The notes: a model not told the origin generated them from the sequence alone. DNA of 64,000 bases from Bradyrhizobium sp. URHD0069 (GCF_000701345.1 NZ_JNIJ01000038.1:1-64000); one strand, 5' to 3'; positions 35,433-45,175 are shown, counted from the first letter of the stretch. Numbers and translations are program-made.

Positions 35433-37136
35433 TTACTTGTCGGTGCGCTGCTTGAGCGCGGTGCCGAGAATGTCGCCCAGCGTCGCCCCCGAATCGGAGG
35501 AGCCGTACTGCGCGATCGCCTCTTTCTCTTCGGCGACTTCCAGCGCCTTGATCGAGACCTGCACCTTGCGGGCCTTCTTGTCGAACTGGATCACTCGCGC
35601 ATCGACCTTTTCGCCGACGGCGAAACGCTCGGCGCGCTGATCGGAACGCTCGCGCGCCAGTTCGGAGCGCTTGATGAAGGTGGTGAAATCGGTGCCGGCG
35701 ATCTTAACCTCGATGCCGCTTTCCTTCACCTCGAGCACTTCGCAGGTCACAACCGCACCCTTCTTGACGTCGCCCGGCTCGGCGAAGGGATCGCCCTCGA
35801 GCTGCTTGACGCCGAGCGAGATGCGCTCCTTCTCGACGTCGACGTCGAGCACCACGGCCTTGACCACGTCGCCCTTCTTGAAGTTGTCGATCACCTGCTC
35901 GCCCGGGAGCTTCCAGTCGAGATCGGAGAGATGGACCATGCCGTCGACGTCGCCCTCGAGCCCGAGGAACAGACCGAACTCGGTCTTGTTCTTGACCTCG
36001 CCCTCGACCGTCGATCCCACCGGGAATTTCTCGACGAACACTTCCCAGGGATTGCGCATGGTCTGCTTGAGACCGAGCGAGATCCGGCGCTTGACGGAAT
36101 CGACTTCGAGAACCTGCACTTCGACTTCCTGGGAGGTCGAAACGATCTTGCCGGGATGCATGTTCTTTTTGGTCCACGACATTTCCGAGACGTGGATCAG
36201 GCCTTCGATACCCGGCTCCAGTTCGACGAACGCACCGTAGTCGGTGATGTTGGTGACGCGGCCGGTGAAGCGCGCATTAAGTGGGTATTTCGCCTCGATG
36301 CCCTGCCACGGATCGTCCAGCAATTGCTTCATGCCGAGCGAGATGCGGTGGGTCTCGTGGTTGATCTTGATGATCTTGACCTTCACGGTCTGGCCAATGG
36401 TCAGCACCTCGGTCGGGTGATTGACCCGGCGCCAGGCGATGTCGGTAACGTGCAAGAGGCCGTCGATGCCGCCGAGATCCACGAACGCACCGTAATCGGT
36501 GATGTTCTTGACGACGCCGTCGATGACCTGGCCCTCTTCGAGGTTCTGCACCAGCTCCTGGCGCTGTTCAGCGCGGGTCTCTTCGAGAACCGTGCGGCGC
36601 GACACCACGATATTGCCGCGGCGGCGATCCATCTTGAGGATCTGGAACGGCTGCGAATTGTTCATCAGCGGCGCGACGTCGCGGATCGGCCGGATATCGA
36701 CCTGCGAGCGCGGCAGGAAGGCTACTGCACCGTCGAGGTCGACGGTAAAGCCGCCCTTGACCTGATTGAAGATGACGCCGTGCACCTTCTCGTTATTGTT
36801 GAACGCCTTCTCGAGCTTGCCCCAGCTCTCCTCGCGGCGCGCCTTGTCGCGCGACAGCACGGCCTCGCCGAGCGCATTCTCGATGCGGTCGAGAAACACC
36901 TCGACCTCATCGCCGACCTTGAGTTCGCTTTCGCGGCCGGGTCCTGCGAATTCACGCAGCGCCACGCGGCCTTCGGTCTTCAGGCCGACGTCGATGACGG
37001 CCATGTCCTTCTCGATCGCAACAACGATGCCCTTGATGACGGAGCTTTCCTGCAGATTGCCGCCGGCAAAGCTCTCGTCGAGCATCGCGGCAAAGTCGTC
37101 GCGGGAAGGATTATAGGAAGCAGCAGTCGAAGCCAT
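35433..37136 (-). CDS. rpsA: 30S ribosomal protein S1
   Basis: This 567-residue protein consists of six S1 (OB-fold) repeats, visible as successive GxVxxxxxYGAFVDL-type segments (for example VKNITDYGAFVDLGGIDGLL and VTNITDYGAFVELEPGIEGL). It binds mRNA for initiation. The ATG has GGAGA just upstream. It belongs to the conserved aroA-cmk-rpsA run, although a 302-base gap separates it from cmk and it carries its own terminator. Confidence 0.97.
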   Translation of the reverse strand: MASTAASYNPSRDDFAAMLDESFAGGNLQESSVIKGIVVAIEKDMAVIDVGLKTEGRVALREFAGPGRESELKVGDEVEVFLDRIENALGEAVLSRDKARREESWGKLEKAFNNNEKVHGVIFNQVKGGFTVDLDGAVAFLPRSQVDIRPIRDVAPLMNNSQPFQILKMDRRRGNIVVSRRTVLEETRAEQRQELVQNLEEGQVIDGVVKNITDYGAFVDLGGIDGLLHVTDIAWRRVNHPTEVLTIGQTVKVKIIKINHETHRISLGMKQLLDDPWQGIEAKYPLNARFTGRVTNITDYGAFVELEPGIEGLIHVSEMSWTKKNMHPGKIVSTSQEVEVQVLEVDSVKRRISLGLKQTMRNPWEVFVEKFPVGSTVEGEVKNKTEFGLFLGLEGDVDGMVHLSDLDWKLPGEQVIDNFKKGDVVKAVVLDVDVEKERISLGVKQLEGDPFAEPGDVKKGAVVTCEVLEVKESGIEVKIAGTDFTTFIKRSELARERSDQRAERFAVGEKVDARVIQFDKKARKVQVSIKALEVAEEKEAIAQYGSSDSGATLGDILGTALKQRTDK

Positions 37137-37438
37137 TTGTTCTCCAGATGCGGGTATCGCCGGCCATTCGGGTTAAAGGGCGTATCGCGCGTGAAGTGTT
37201 AGAGCTCCGCAAACCCTAACGACCGCCCATTGCGAAAATCGCAAGAGCGGGCCGGCAGCATGCCTGCACGTTCGATACGTTGATGTCGCGCATTCCGCAA
37301 AAGTGAAAACCGGTCTTGCGAAAAGAATGCGCGTGACTTTGATGTCCGGACTTTGAATGGATCGATCTCGAGAAATCGAGTTCGAGGTACCGACATTCAA
37401 GACCTGGAGCGGGCTTTCCTCCAATGACGGCTACGGGT
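37137..37438. promoter_or_regulatory. rpsA leader region with a dispersed palindrome
   Basis: The 302-base gap between cmk and rpsA probably holds the rpsA promoter and a leader. It includes a palindrome at 37287-37333 (listed separately). I do not see a gene. Confidence 0.4.
37287..37333. repeat. Palindromic repeat, GCGCATTC family
   Basis: Arms CGCGCATTC (37287-37295) and GAATGCGCG (37325-37333) are perfect complements. An inner CGCAAAA/TCTTGCG pair extends the hairpin. I recognise it as an intergenic repeat found many times in Bradyrhizobium-type genomes. Confidence 0.65.
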
Positions 37439-38077
37439 TCAAACCCGCTGCCGGCCCGCTCGGACGGCCTCGACGATGTCGATGGCGGCCCGGACGCCGC
37501 CTTCTATATCCAAATGCGAGTTATCGAGCAAGTAAGCATCCGCGGCGGGTTTTAAAGGTGCAACGGCCCTGTTCCGGTCGCGTTCGTCCCGTTTGAGGAT
37601 ATCGGCCAGCACCAAAGCCTCGTCGGCATCCTCCCCCCGTGCCCTCGCTTCGAGGGTCCGGCGGCGGGCGCGGACTTTCGGGTCGGCCATGACGAAGATC
37701 TTCACGTCGGCATGCGGGCAAATCACGGTACCGATATCGCGGCCATCCAGCACCGCGCCCGGCGGATCCGCCGCGAATTGCCGCTGAAAATTCAGCAATA
37801 CCTCCCGTACTTTCGGAAAAGCCGAGACCACCGAAGCGGCCTCGCCCACGACTTGCGTCTTCAGGGCAGGATTTCCGAACTTTTCAGGATCGAGCTCGCG
37901 CGCCGCCGAGACGGCGAGCATCTCGTCGGTCAGGTCGGCGCCGGCATCCAGCAGCGCCTTGGCGACCGCGCGGTAGATCACCCCGGTATCTAGGTGGCGA
38001 TAGCCGTAGTGGTGGGCGAGCCGCTTCCCGAGCGTGCCCTTGCCTGACGCGGCCGGTCCGTCGATGGCGATGATCAT
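37439..38077 (-). CDS. cmk: Cytidylate kinase
   Basis: The 212-residue P-loop kinase phosphorylates CMP/dCMP. Walker A is IDGPAASGKGTLGKRLA. The CMP site (LDTGVIYRAVA) and DGRDIGTVICPHAD are conserved. The ATG overlaps the aroA stop (ATGA). Confidence 0.97.
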   Translation of the reverse strand: MIIAIDGPAASGKGTLGKRLAHHYGYRHLDTGVIYRAVAKALLDAGADLTDEMLAVSAARELDPEKFGNPALKTQVVGEAASVVSAFPKVREVLLNFQRQFAADPPGAVLDGRDIGTVICPHADVKIFVMADPKVRARRRTLEARARGEDADEALVLADILKRDERDRNRAVAPLKPAADAYLLDNSHLDIEGGVRAAIDIVEAVRAGRQRV

Positions 38078-39423
38078 GACAACTCCGCCCCAAGCGAGCG
38101 CATCATCGGGATGAAATCCGGAAAGCTGGTGGCGATGAACGCGGTGTCGTCGACCCTCACAGGCTTGTCGGACGCCAGCCCCATCACCAAGGCCGACATC
38201 GCGATGCGGTGATCCATGTGGGTGGCGACGAGCCCGCCGCCCGGAACATGGCCCTTGCCTTCGACCATCATGTCGTCGCCCGAGATCTCGACCTTGACGC
38301 CGTTGACGCGCAGCATGGCAGCGGTGGCTTCCAGCCGGTCGGACTCCTTGACGCGCAATTCGTGCAATCCGCGCATGATTGTGGTGCCTTCGGCGAAGCC
38401 GGCGGCCACCGCCAGCACCAGATATTCGTCGATCATCGAGGGCGCCCGTTCGGGGGGCACCTCGACGCCGCGCAGCTTCGAGGCGCGCACCCGCAACTGC
38501 GCCATCGGCTCGCCGGCATCGCCGCGCAACTGGCTTTCCTCGATCGACGCGCCCATCTCGCGCAGTGTCGTGAACAGGCCGGTGCGCAGCGGATTGGTCA
38601 TGACATCCGACAGTACGATGTCGGAACCTTCCACGATCAATGCCGCCACGATCGGGAATGCCGCCGATGACGGATCGGCCGGCACCACGACCTCGGCGCC
38701 GTGCAGTTCGGGCTGACCGGTGAGCGCGATTTTGCGCCCATGGCTGCCGTCGCGCGTCGAGACGATCTGCGCCCCGAAATGCTTCAACATCAGCTCGGTA
38801 TGGTCGCGGCTGGCCTCGGTCTCGATCACGGTGGTGACGCCGGGCGCTGCCAGCCCCGCCAGCAGCACGGCGGATTTGATCTGGGCTGAGGGCACCGGCG
38901 TCCGGTACAGGATCGGCAGCGGATCGCGCGCGCCATGAAGCGTCAGCGGCAGGCGGCCGCCTTCGCCGCTCGCCCCGACCCGCGCGCCCATCAACGCCAA
39001 GGGATCGAGCACCCGCCGCATCGGCCTGCCGCGCAGCGAGGCGTCACCGTCGAAAATTGCGGTAATCGGACAACCCGCCACCGCACCCATCACCAGCCGG
39101 CAGCCGGTTCCGGAATTGCCAAAATCGAGCGGAACCTCGGGCTGCGCGAAGCCGGCCACACCTACCCCGCGCACCGACCAGGCGAAATCACCGGTTCGCT
39201 CCACTTGTGCGCCCAGCGCCCGCATCGTTTTGGCGGTATTCAGCACGTCTTCGCCCTCGAGCAGGCCCGAAACCCGGGTTTCGCCGACCGCCAGCGCGCC
39301 CAAAATCAGGGCGCGGTGGGAAATCGACTTGTCTCCGGGAACGCGGACCTTCCCGGTCAGAGGGCCGCTCGAACGTGCTTCAAGCGGCGTCGGATGGTTG
39401 GCGAAGCCTTCTGAATGGGTCAA
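38074..39423 (-). CDS. aroA: 5-enolpyruvylshikimate-3-phosphate synthase
   Basis: The 449-residue enzyme of the shikimate route has the PEP-site segment VPGDKSISHRALILGALA and the conserved LDFGNSGTGCRLVMGAVAG and RVKESDRL motifs. The class II-like LxFGNxGT form is a known variation. The TTG at 39423 is chosen because GAGGA lies seven bases before it and similarity begins right after (THSEGF); the only ATG upstream, at 39456, lacks such a site. It leads the aroA-cmk-rpsA run and overlaps cmk. Confidence 0.93.
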   Translation of the reverse strand: MTHSEGFANHPTPLEARSSGPLTGKVRVPGDKSISHRALILGALAVGETRVSGLLEGEDVLNTAKTMRALGAQVERTGDFAWSVRGVGVAGFAQPEVPLDFGNSGTGCRLVMGAVAGCPITAIFDGDASLRGRPMRRVLDPLALMGARVGASGEGGRLPLTLHGARDPLPILYRTPVPSAQIKSAVLLAGLAAPGVTTVIETEASRDHTELMLKHFGAQIVSTRDGSHGRKIALTGQPELHGAEVVVPADPSSAAFPIVAALIVEGSDIVLSDVMTNPLRTGLFTTLREMGASIEESQLRGDAGEPMAQLRVRASKLRGVEVPPERAPSMIDEYLVLAVAAGFAEGTTIMRGLHELRVKESDRLEATAAMLRVNGVKVEISGDDMMVEGKGHVPGGGLVATHMDHRIAMSALVMGLASDKPVRVDDTAFIATSFPDFIPMMRSLGAELS

Positions 39424-39568
39424 GATTGTGTCCTCTGCGCGCGCGGCAGGTAACACATGGGCCGCGCGGCGTCACGCGGCTGTCTTTCTCGCGCAGAGCG
39501 CTATTGACAGCGGCGCGGCAACTAGCCAAGTGAAGCACCGTTTTCCAGAAATTCCCAGGGATCCCCAC

Positions 39569-39994
39569 GTGGCCAAATCCGATCTCGGAACCAAACGCAT
39601 TTGCCCGACGACAGGCAAGAAATTTTACGACCTCAACAAGAACCCAGTGATCTCGCCCTACACCGGCGAGGTGGTGCCGATTGCGCCGATTCCGCCGCCG
39701 CGAACCCGCGCCGATGCCGCGGCGCGCGCTAGCGCCGCAGCCGCCGCCTCTGCCGCCGAAGCAACGCCGGAGCCGGCCGAGGCTGAAGAGTTGGTGCCGC
39801 TCGAGGAAGCCGATGCCGAGGAGAACACCGGCAAGGTCAAGGCCGTCGTTCCCGAGTCCGAAGATGACATCGAAATCGACGAGACCATCGAAGGCGATGA
39901 TGATGACGATTCGACCTTCATCGCCGATGAGGAAGAGGGCGACGAGGATGTGACCGATATCATCGGTGACGTCGGCGGCGACGAGGAGACTTGA
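39569..39994 (+). CDS. FYDLN acidic-domain protein (TIGR02300 family)
   Basis: The 141-residue product has the family N-terminus AKSDLGTKRICPTTGKKFYD, a proline/alanine-rich middle and a very acidic tail (EGDDDDDSTF, EEEGDEDV). Function is unknown. The N-terminal CPTTGKKFYDLN block is a zinc-ribbon-like fragment with one cysteine. A GTG start at 39569 has AGGGA upstream. It is divergent from aroA and precedes tRNA-Ala. Confidence 0.9.
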   Translation: MAKSDLGTKRICPTTGKKFYDLNKNPVISPYTGEVVPIAPIPPPRTRADAAARASAAAAASAAEATPEPAEAEELVPLEEADAEENTGKVKAVVPESEDDIEIDETIEGDDDDDSTFIADEEEGDEDVTDIIGDVGGDEET

Positions 39995-40056
39995 GATCGG
40001 CGCTGAACTGTGTTCAGGGTTTTTCCGCGCGTCGCCCAAGGCGCGCGGCAGGTTAA

Positions 40057-40132
<76 letters not shown>

Positions 40133-40134
40133 CG

Positions 40135-40217
40135 CTTCGCCCTTCGGGCTACGCGTGGCGCAGCCACGCACAGGCCCGGAGAGCGAAGCGTGCCCGGCGT
40201 AGCCCTCTTGAGCGAAG
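40135..40217. repeat. Nested inverted repeat downstream of tRNA-Ala
   Basis: CTTCGC (40135-40140) pairs with GCGAAG (40212-40217), and GGGCTACGC (40146-40154) pairs with GCGTAGCCC (40197-40205), giving a long nested hairpin. Inside it, CGTGGC-GCA-GCCACG forms a second hairpin. It starts within three bases of the tRNA end and is followed by a GIY-YIG gene. Confidence 0.7.
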
Positions 40218-40278
40218 ACGGGCTGGAGAGGTCATCGGATCTCATCTACCATCTGGGCTCGCCGTCGCGTGAGCGCCC

Positions 40279-40521
40279 ATGTGGCACTTCTACATCATCC
40301 GCAGCATCAATTTTCCCGAACAGGAATATGTCGGCGCAACTTCGGACTTGAAGCAACGGCTGCCCGACCACAACGCCGGCAAATCCACCCACACTGCAAA
40401 GTTCAAGCCCTGGGAATTGGTCTGGTACTGCGCCTTTCCGGACAAACACAAAGCGCTGGCTTTCGAGAAATATCTCAAATCCCATTCCGGCCGGGCATTT
40501 GCGAAGAAGCGTCTGGAGTGA
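40279..40521 (+). CDS. GIY-YIG domain protein
   Basis: The 80-residue protein is a minimal GIY-YIG nuclease-fold domain. FYIIRSINF is the GIY strand, EYVGATSDLKQRLPDHN the YIG strand with the catalytic Arg, and LAFEKYLKSHSGRAFAKKRL contains the metal-binding Glu and the C-terminal helix. Proteins of this size (UPF0213/URI type) have no settled function. It follows tRNA-Ala and an inverted repeat. Confidence 0.88.
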   Translation: MWHFYIIRSINFPEQEYVGATSDLKQRLPDHNAGKSTHTAKFKPWELVWYCAFPDKHKALAFEKYLKSHSGRAFAKKRLE

Positions 40522-40573
40522 TTAAACCTCCAGACCACAAAAGCATTCACCGGAAACGCCAAGAAACCGCCCC

Positions 40574-41779
40574 ATGCCCCCTGAAACTGCTTCCGGCGCA
40601 ATGGCCGGATTGCGCGTGATCGACCTGACGCGCGTTCTCGGTGGACCTTACTGTACGCAAATCCTCGCCGATCACGGCGCCGACGTGATCAAGGTGGAGC
40701 CTCCCGCCGGCGACGAGGTGCGCGACTGGGGACCTCCCTTTCATGGCGAGGACGCGGCCTATTTCGTCGGCATCAACCGCAACAAGCGTTCGATCGGTCT
40801 CGATCTCGCCTCCGAGGGCGGGCGCGCCGTGCTGCTAAAGATGCTGGAGCGCGCCGACGTCCTGATCGAGAATTTCAAGCCGGGCACGCTCGACAAATGG
40901 GGCATCGGCAACGACGTGCTGCGCGCGAAATTCCCGAAACTGGTTCACTGCCGGATTTCCGGCTTCGGCGCCGACGGGCCGCGCGGCGGCAATCCCGGCT
41001 ACGACGCGATCATTCAGGCCATGACCGGGATGATCGCCGCAACCGGCTCGCCGCAAAGCGGGCCGATGCGCATCGGCGTGCCTTTGGTCGATATAACCAC
41101 GGGGCTTTACGCGGCGATCGGCATTCTGATGGCGCTATCGGAGCGGCAAAGATCGGGTGTCGGGCAGTTTCTCGAAACCACGCTGTATGAAACCGGCCTT
41201 GCCATCATGCATCCGCACACCGCGAATTATTTCATGCACGGCAAACCGCCGCAGCTCACCGGCAACGAGCATCCGAATCTCGTGCCCTATGCGATTTTCC
41301 CGACGCGTACCGCCGATATCTTCATCGGCGTCGGCAACGACGGCACCTTCCGCAAGCTCTGCAAGGAGATCGGCAAACCCGAACTCGGCAGCGACGTCCG
41401 GTTTGCGCGCAACAAGGACCGCATCGCCAACCGCGATGCACTGCGCGCCGAACTCGCCGCGGTGTTCCGCCAGCATGACGCCGAGCCATTGTGCGACCGT
41501 CTGCTCGCCGCGGGACTGCCGGCCGGACCGGTACAGTCGATCGATACCGCGCTGACCAATGCCCACACTGCCTACCGCGGCGACATCATCGAAAAGGACT
41601 GGTACAAAGGGGTCGCCTCTCCGATCCGTCTCGAACGCACCAAGCCGAGCCTGCGGGGCGTCCCGCCAAAATTCAGCGAGCACGCCACCGCGGTGCTCGG
41701 CGAATTCGGGTACTCCAAAGGCGAAATCGATGCGCTGATCGCCGAGGGCGTGGTCTGCGGGCCCGAACGAAAGCGCTGA
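40574..41779 (+). CDS. CaiB/BaiF (family III) CoA-transferase
   Basis: The 401-residue interlocked-dimer CoA-transferase has the N-terminal block LRVIDLTRVLGGPYCTQILAD and the catalytic aspartate region RISGFGADGPRGGNPGYDAI. A downstream ANYFMHGKPP segment is also present. Substrate is not determined by sequence. It is followed by the ugp operon but has its own start 52 bases after the GIY-YIG gene; the ugp genes have an independent regulatory region. Confidence 0.9.
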   Translation: MPPETASGAMAGLRVIDLTRVLGGPYCTQILADHGADVIKVEPPAGDEVRDWGPPFHGEDAAYFVGINRNKRSIGLDLASEGGRAVLLKMLERADVLIENFKPGTLDKWGIGNDVLRAKFPKLVHCRISGFGADGPRGGNPGYDAIIQAMTGMIAATGSPQSGPMRIGVPLVDITTGLYAAIGILMALSERQRSGVGQFLETTLYETGLAIMHPHTANYFMHGKPPQLTGNEHPNLVPYAIFPTRTADIFIGVGNDGTFRKLCKEIGKPELGSDVRFARNKDRIANRDALRAELAAVFRQHDAEPLCDRLLAAGLPAGPVQSIDTALTNAHTAYRGDIIEKDWYKGVASPIRLERTKPSLRGVPPKFSEHATAVLGEFGYSKGEIDALIAEGVVCGPERKR

Positions 41780-41948
41780 GATTGTAGTTGCGAAGTCGTG
41801 CCGGCGACGCCGGCGCCACAACCACCGGCTTCTCGTCGTCAACGGCGTATGGTCCCGGCGTTCGGCGGGACGACTCGACAACCCCGCCTCACCCCATTTT
41901 CCGCTTCCCTTTGGCTCGCGCTTTCCCAACACGATCCTTTCGCTTATA

Positions 41949-41966
41949 CGGTCATTTGCACGTCAT
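41949..41966 (+). promoter_or_regulatory. Candidate Pho box for ugpBAEC
   Basis: CGGTCAT and ACGTCAT are direct seven-base repeats separated by TTGC, giving the 11-base period of the PhoB consensus (CTGTCAT, four AT-rich bases, CTGTCAY). It lies 63 bases before the ugpB ATG. Each half matches the TCAT core, but the first two bases vary and the spacer is not AT-rich. Confidence 0.5.
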
Positions 41967-42028
41967 CCGGCGCTGTTAACGCGCGCAATGAACGTACTGA
42001 AGATGACGGCTCAACCTGGAGGAAACCT

Positions 42029-43342
42029 ATGGCATTTCGACACCTCGGTCTTGCCACCACGCTGGCGGCCACACTCGCGCTGGCCAATCCCGCTCATGCG
42101 GTGACGGAGCTGCAGTGGTGGCACGCGATGACCGGCGGCAACAACGATATCGTCAACAAGCTGGCCGAAGAATTCAACGCCAGCCAGTCGGACTATAAGG
42201 TCGTGCCCTCGTACAAGGGCAACTATCCGGACACCATGAATGCCGGCATCGCTGCATTCCGTGCCGGCAACGCGCCGCACATCATGCAGGTGTTCGAGGT
42301 TGGCACCGCGACCATGATGAGTGCCACCGGCGCAATCAAGCCTGTCTATCAGTTGATGAAGGACGCGGGCGAACCTTTCGATCCTAAGGCGTATCTTCCG
42401 GCCATTACCGGTTACTACTCCACCTCCAAGGGAGACATGCTGTCGTTTCCCTTCAACTCTTCGTCGATGGTGATGTGGATCAACAAGGATGAACTGAAGA
42501 AGGCCGGCGTCGCCGAGATCCCGAAGACCTGGCCGGAAGTCTTCGATGCCGCCAAAAAGCTGAAGGCGGCGGGACACACGACCTGCGGCTTCTCCAATGC
42601 CTGGGCGACATGGGCACATATCGAGCAGTTTTCCGCGTGGCATAACGTGCCGATCGGCACCAAGGCGAACGGACTCGACGGCTTCGATACCGAACTGAAG
42701 TTCAACTCGCCGCTGCACATCAAGCACCTGCAGAACCTGATCGACCTGCAGAAAGACAAGACCTACGACTATTCCGGCCGCGCCAGCGCCAGCGAAGGAC
42801 GCTTCAGTTCTGGAGAATGCGCGATTTTCCTGACCTCTTCGGGCTATTACGCAACCGCTAAAGGCACCGCCAAGTTCGATTTCACCTCAGTGCCGATGCC
42901 CTACTATCCCGATGTCGCCGGCGCTCCGCAGAATTCGATCATCGGCGGCGCGTCCCTTTGGGTCATGGGCGGCAAGAAGCCCGAGGAATACAAAGGCGTC
43001 GCGAAGTTCTTCGCTTTCCTTTCCGACACCAACCGCCAAGCCAAGCTGCATCAGGAATCCGGCTACCTGCCCATCACCAAGGCGGCCTATGAAAAGACCA
43101 AGGCGGACGGCTTCTACGAGAAGAACCCGATTTTGCAGACCCCTCTCAAGGAGCTCACCAACAAGGAGCCGACGGAGAATTCGCGCGGCCTGCGTTTCGG
43201 AAACATGGTGCAAATGCGCGACATCTGGGCCGAGGAAATCGAGGCTGCACTTGGCGGACAGAAAACAGCCAAGGAAGCGCTCGATGCCGCCGTGGCGCGC
43301 GGCAATGCTATATTGCGAACGTTTGAAAAGACCGCAAAGTAA
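42029..43342 (+). CDS. ugpB: sn-Glycerol-3-phosphate ABC transporter substrate-binding protein
   Basis: This 437-residue periplasmic lipoprotein-like or Sec-exported binding protein has a signal peptide ending ALANPAHA. The mature N-terminus TELQWWHAMTGGNNDIV is typical of UgpB, as are YKGNYPDTMNAGIAAFRAG and WINKDELKKAGV. It captures glycerol-3-phosphate and glycerophosphodiesters. A strong CTGGAGGAAA site precedes the ATG. It is first of ugpBAEC and probably PhoB-regulated. Confidence 0.95.
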   Translation: MAFRHLGLATTLAATLALANPAHAVTELQWWHAMTGGNNDIVNKLAEEFNASQSDYKVVPSYKGNYPDTMNAGIAAFRAGNAPHIMQVFEVGTATMMSATGAIKPVYQLMKDAGEPFDPKAYLPAITGYYSTSKGDMLSFPFNSSSMVMWINKDELKKAGVAEIPKTWPEVFDAAKKLKAAGHTTCGFSNAWATWAHIEQFSAWHNVPIGTKANGLDGFDTELKFNSPLHIKHLQNLIDLQKDKTYDYSGRASASEGRFSSGECAIFLTSSGYYATAKGTAKFDFTSVPMPYYPDVAGAPQNSIIGGASLWVMGGKKPEEYKGVAKFFAFLSDTNRQAKLHQESGYLPITKAAYEKTKADGFYEKNPILQTPLKELTNKEPTENSRGLRFGNMVQMRDIWAEEIEAALGGQKTAKEALDAAVARGNAILRTFEKTAK

Positions 43343-43415
43343 GCCACCTTCTGCAGACTTCCTCTCCCATTCGGGAGAGGAAGTCTCGCATCACACCAAG
43401 GCCACGACGCCCTGA

Positions 43416-44297
43416 ATGGAAAAGTCTGCCGTTTTCAGCAGCAAGCTGCTTCCGTACCTGCTGCTCGTGCCGCAGCTCATCATTACATTCGTATTTTTCT
43501 ACTGGCCGGCCAGCCAGGCGCTCTGGCAATCGTTCCTGCGCGAGGATGCGTTCGGCCTCTCGTCCGAATTCATCGGCATGGAGAATTATCAAGCCCTGTT
43601 CGCGCAGCCCGAATACTACAAGGCCATGCTGACAACACTGGTGTTCTCGACGCTGGTCGCGGGTTTGTCGCTCACCATCGCTCTGCTGTTTGCAACGCAA
43701 GCCGACAAGAGCCTCAAGGCGGCTCCGGCCTACAAGACCTTCATGATCTGGCCCTATGCGGTTGCTCCGGCGGTTGCCGGCGTACTGTGGATTTTCATGT
43801 TTCATCCTTCGCTCGGCACCCTGGCGCGGCCGCTACGCTGGATGAATTTCGACTGGAATCCGCTGCTCAACGGCAATCACGCCATGGCGCTGGTGGTGAT
43901 GGCCGCGATATGGAAACAGATCTCCTACAATTTCCTGTTCTTTCTGGCTGGGCTGCAGTCGATCCCCAAAAGCGTCATTGAAGCCGGCGCAATCGACGGC
44001 GCCGGTCCGATGCGGCGGTTCTGGACCATCATTTTCCCGCTGCTGTCGCCGACAAGCTTTTTTCTGCTGGTTGTGAACGTCGTCTACGTCTTCTTCGACA
44101 CGTTTGGCATCATCGATGCGGTGACGGGCGGCGGCCCGGCCGGCGCCACCACGACCATGGTCTACAAGGTGTATGCGGACGGACGGCTCGGCGGCGATCT
44201 CGGCAGCTCGGCGGCGCAATCGGTGGTGCTGATGATCATCGTCATCGCGCTGACTGCCGTTCAGTTTCGTTATGTCGAGCGCAAGGTGCAATACTGA
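43416..44297 (+). CDS. ugpA: Glycerol-3-phosphate ABC transporter permease UgpA
   Basis: The 293-residue permease has six helices. The EAA-type loop is EAGAIDGAGPMRRFWTIIFP. Helix 1 is LLVPQLIITFVFFYW. The stop and the next ATG share one base (TGATG), so UgpE is translated in step with it. Confidence 0.96.
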   Translation: MEKSAVFSSKLLPYLLLVPQLIITFVFFYWPASQALWQSFLREDAFGLSSEFIGMENYQALFAQPEYYKAMLTTLVFSTLVAGLSLTIALLFATQADKSLKAAPAYKTFMIWPYAVAPAVAGVLWIFMFHPSLGTLARPLRWMNFDWNPLLNGNHAMALVVMAAIWKQISYNFLFFLAGLQSIPKSVIEAGAIDGAGPMRRFWTIIFPLLSPTSFFLLVVNVVYVFFDTFGIIDAVTGGGPAGATTTMVYKVYADGRLGGDLGSSAAQSVVLMIIVIALTAVQFRYVERKVQY

Positions 44298-45145
44298 TGG
44301 TAGAGCACCGCCCGCTGAACGACATCATCGCCTACGCCATCCTCACCCTCGGCGTATTCATCGTCGCCTTTCCGGTCTATCTCGCATTGATCGCTTCGAC
44401 CCATGACGCCGCGACCGTGATCAGTGGCAACATGCCGCTCTTGCCGGGGAGCCATACTCTTGAGAACTACTACCGGGCCGTCTTTGTCGGCGGGTCGCGC
44501 ACCAGCCGCGAGCCGGTCGGCCATATGCTGTTTAATTCGTTTGTTTCCGCGCTCGGCATTGCGATGGGCAAGATCTTCATTTCCATCCTGTCCGCCTATG
44601 CCGTGGTGTATTTCCGCTTTCCGTTCCGCAAGGCCGCATTCTGGATCATCTTCGTCACGCTGATGCTGCCGGTGGAGGTACGCATCTATCCCACTTACAA
44701 GGTGGTATCCGATCTGCATATGCTCGATACCTATGCCGGGCTGATACTGCCCTTGGTCGCATCTGCGACCGGTACGCTTCTGTTCCGGCAATTCTTTATG
44801 ACCGTGCCGGACGAGCTCTTGGAGGCGTCGCGCATCGACGGCGCCGGGCCCTTCCGGTTTTTCAAGGATACGCTATTGCCGCTATCGATGACGACCATCG
44901 CGGCGCTGTTCGTGATCCAGTTCATCTATGGCTGGAATCAGTATCTCTGGCCGTTGCTGATCACCACGCAGGATTCCATGCAAACGATCGTGACCGGCAT
45001 CAAGAAAATGCTGACCACGACGGACGAATTGGCTGAATGGCAGCTGGCGATGGCGACCGCCGTCCTCGCCATGGTGCCGCCGGTGGCGGTGGTGGTGTTC
45101 ATGCAGCGCCTGTTCGTGCGCGGACTGGTAGAGACGGAAAAATGA
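44297..45145 (+). CDS. ugpE: Glycerol-3-phosphate ABC transporter permease UgpE
   Basis: The 282-residue second permease has a first helix near residue 12 (AYAILTLGVFIVAFPVYLALI) and an EAA loop EASRIDGAGPFRFFKDT. It pairs with UgpA in the membrane. It is followed by a gap containing a large inverted repeat before ugpC. Confidence 0.96.
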   Translation: MVEHRPLNDIIAYAILTLGVFIVAFPVYLALIASTHDAATVISGNMPLLPGSHTLENYYRAVFVGGSRTSREPVGHMLFNSFVSALGIAMGKIFISILSAYAVVYFRFPFRKAAFWIIFVTLMLPVEVRIYPTYKVVSDLHMLDTYAGLILPLVASATGTLLFRQFFMTVPDELLEASRIDGAGPFRFFKDTLLPLSMTTIAALFVIQFIYGWNQYLWPLLITTQDSMQTIVTGIKKMLTTTDELAEWQLAMATAVLAMVPPVAVVVFMQRLFVRGLVETEK

Positions 45146-45175
45146 GGGGGCGAGTGGTGAGTAGCGAGTGGTCAG

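Noticed and set aside
39504..39532. TTGACA resembling a -35 box upstream of the FYDLN gene
   Set aside because: No acceptable -10 hexamer occurs 16-18 bases downstream.
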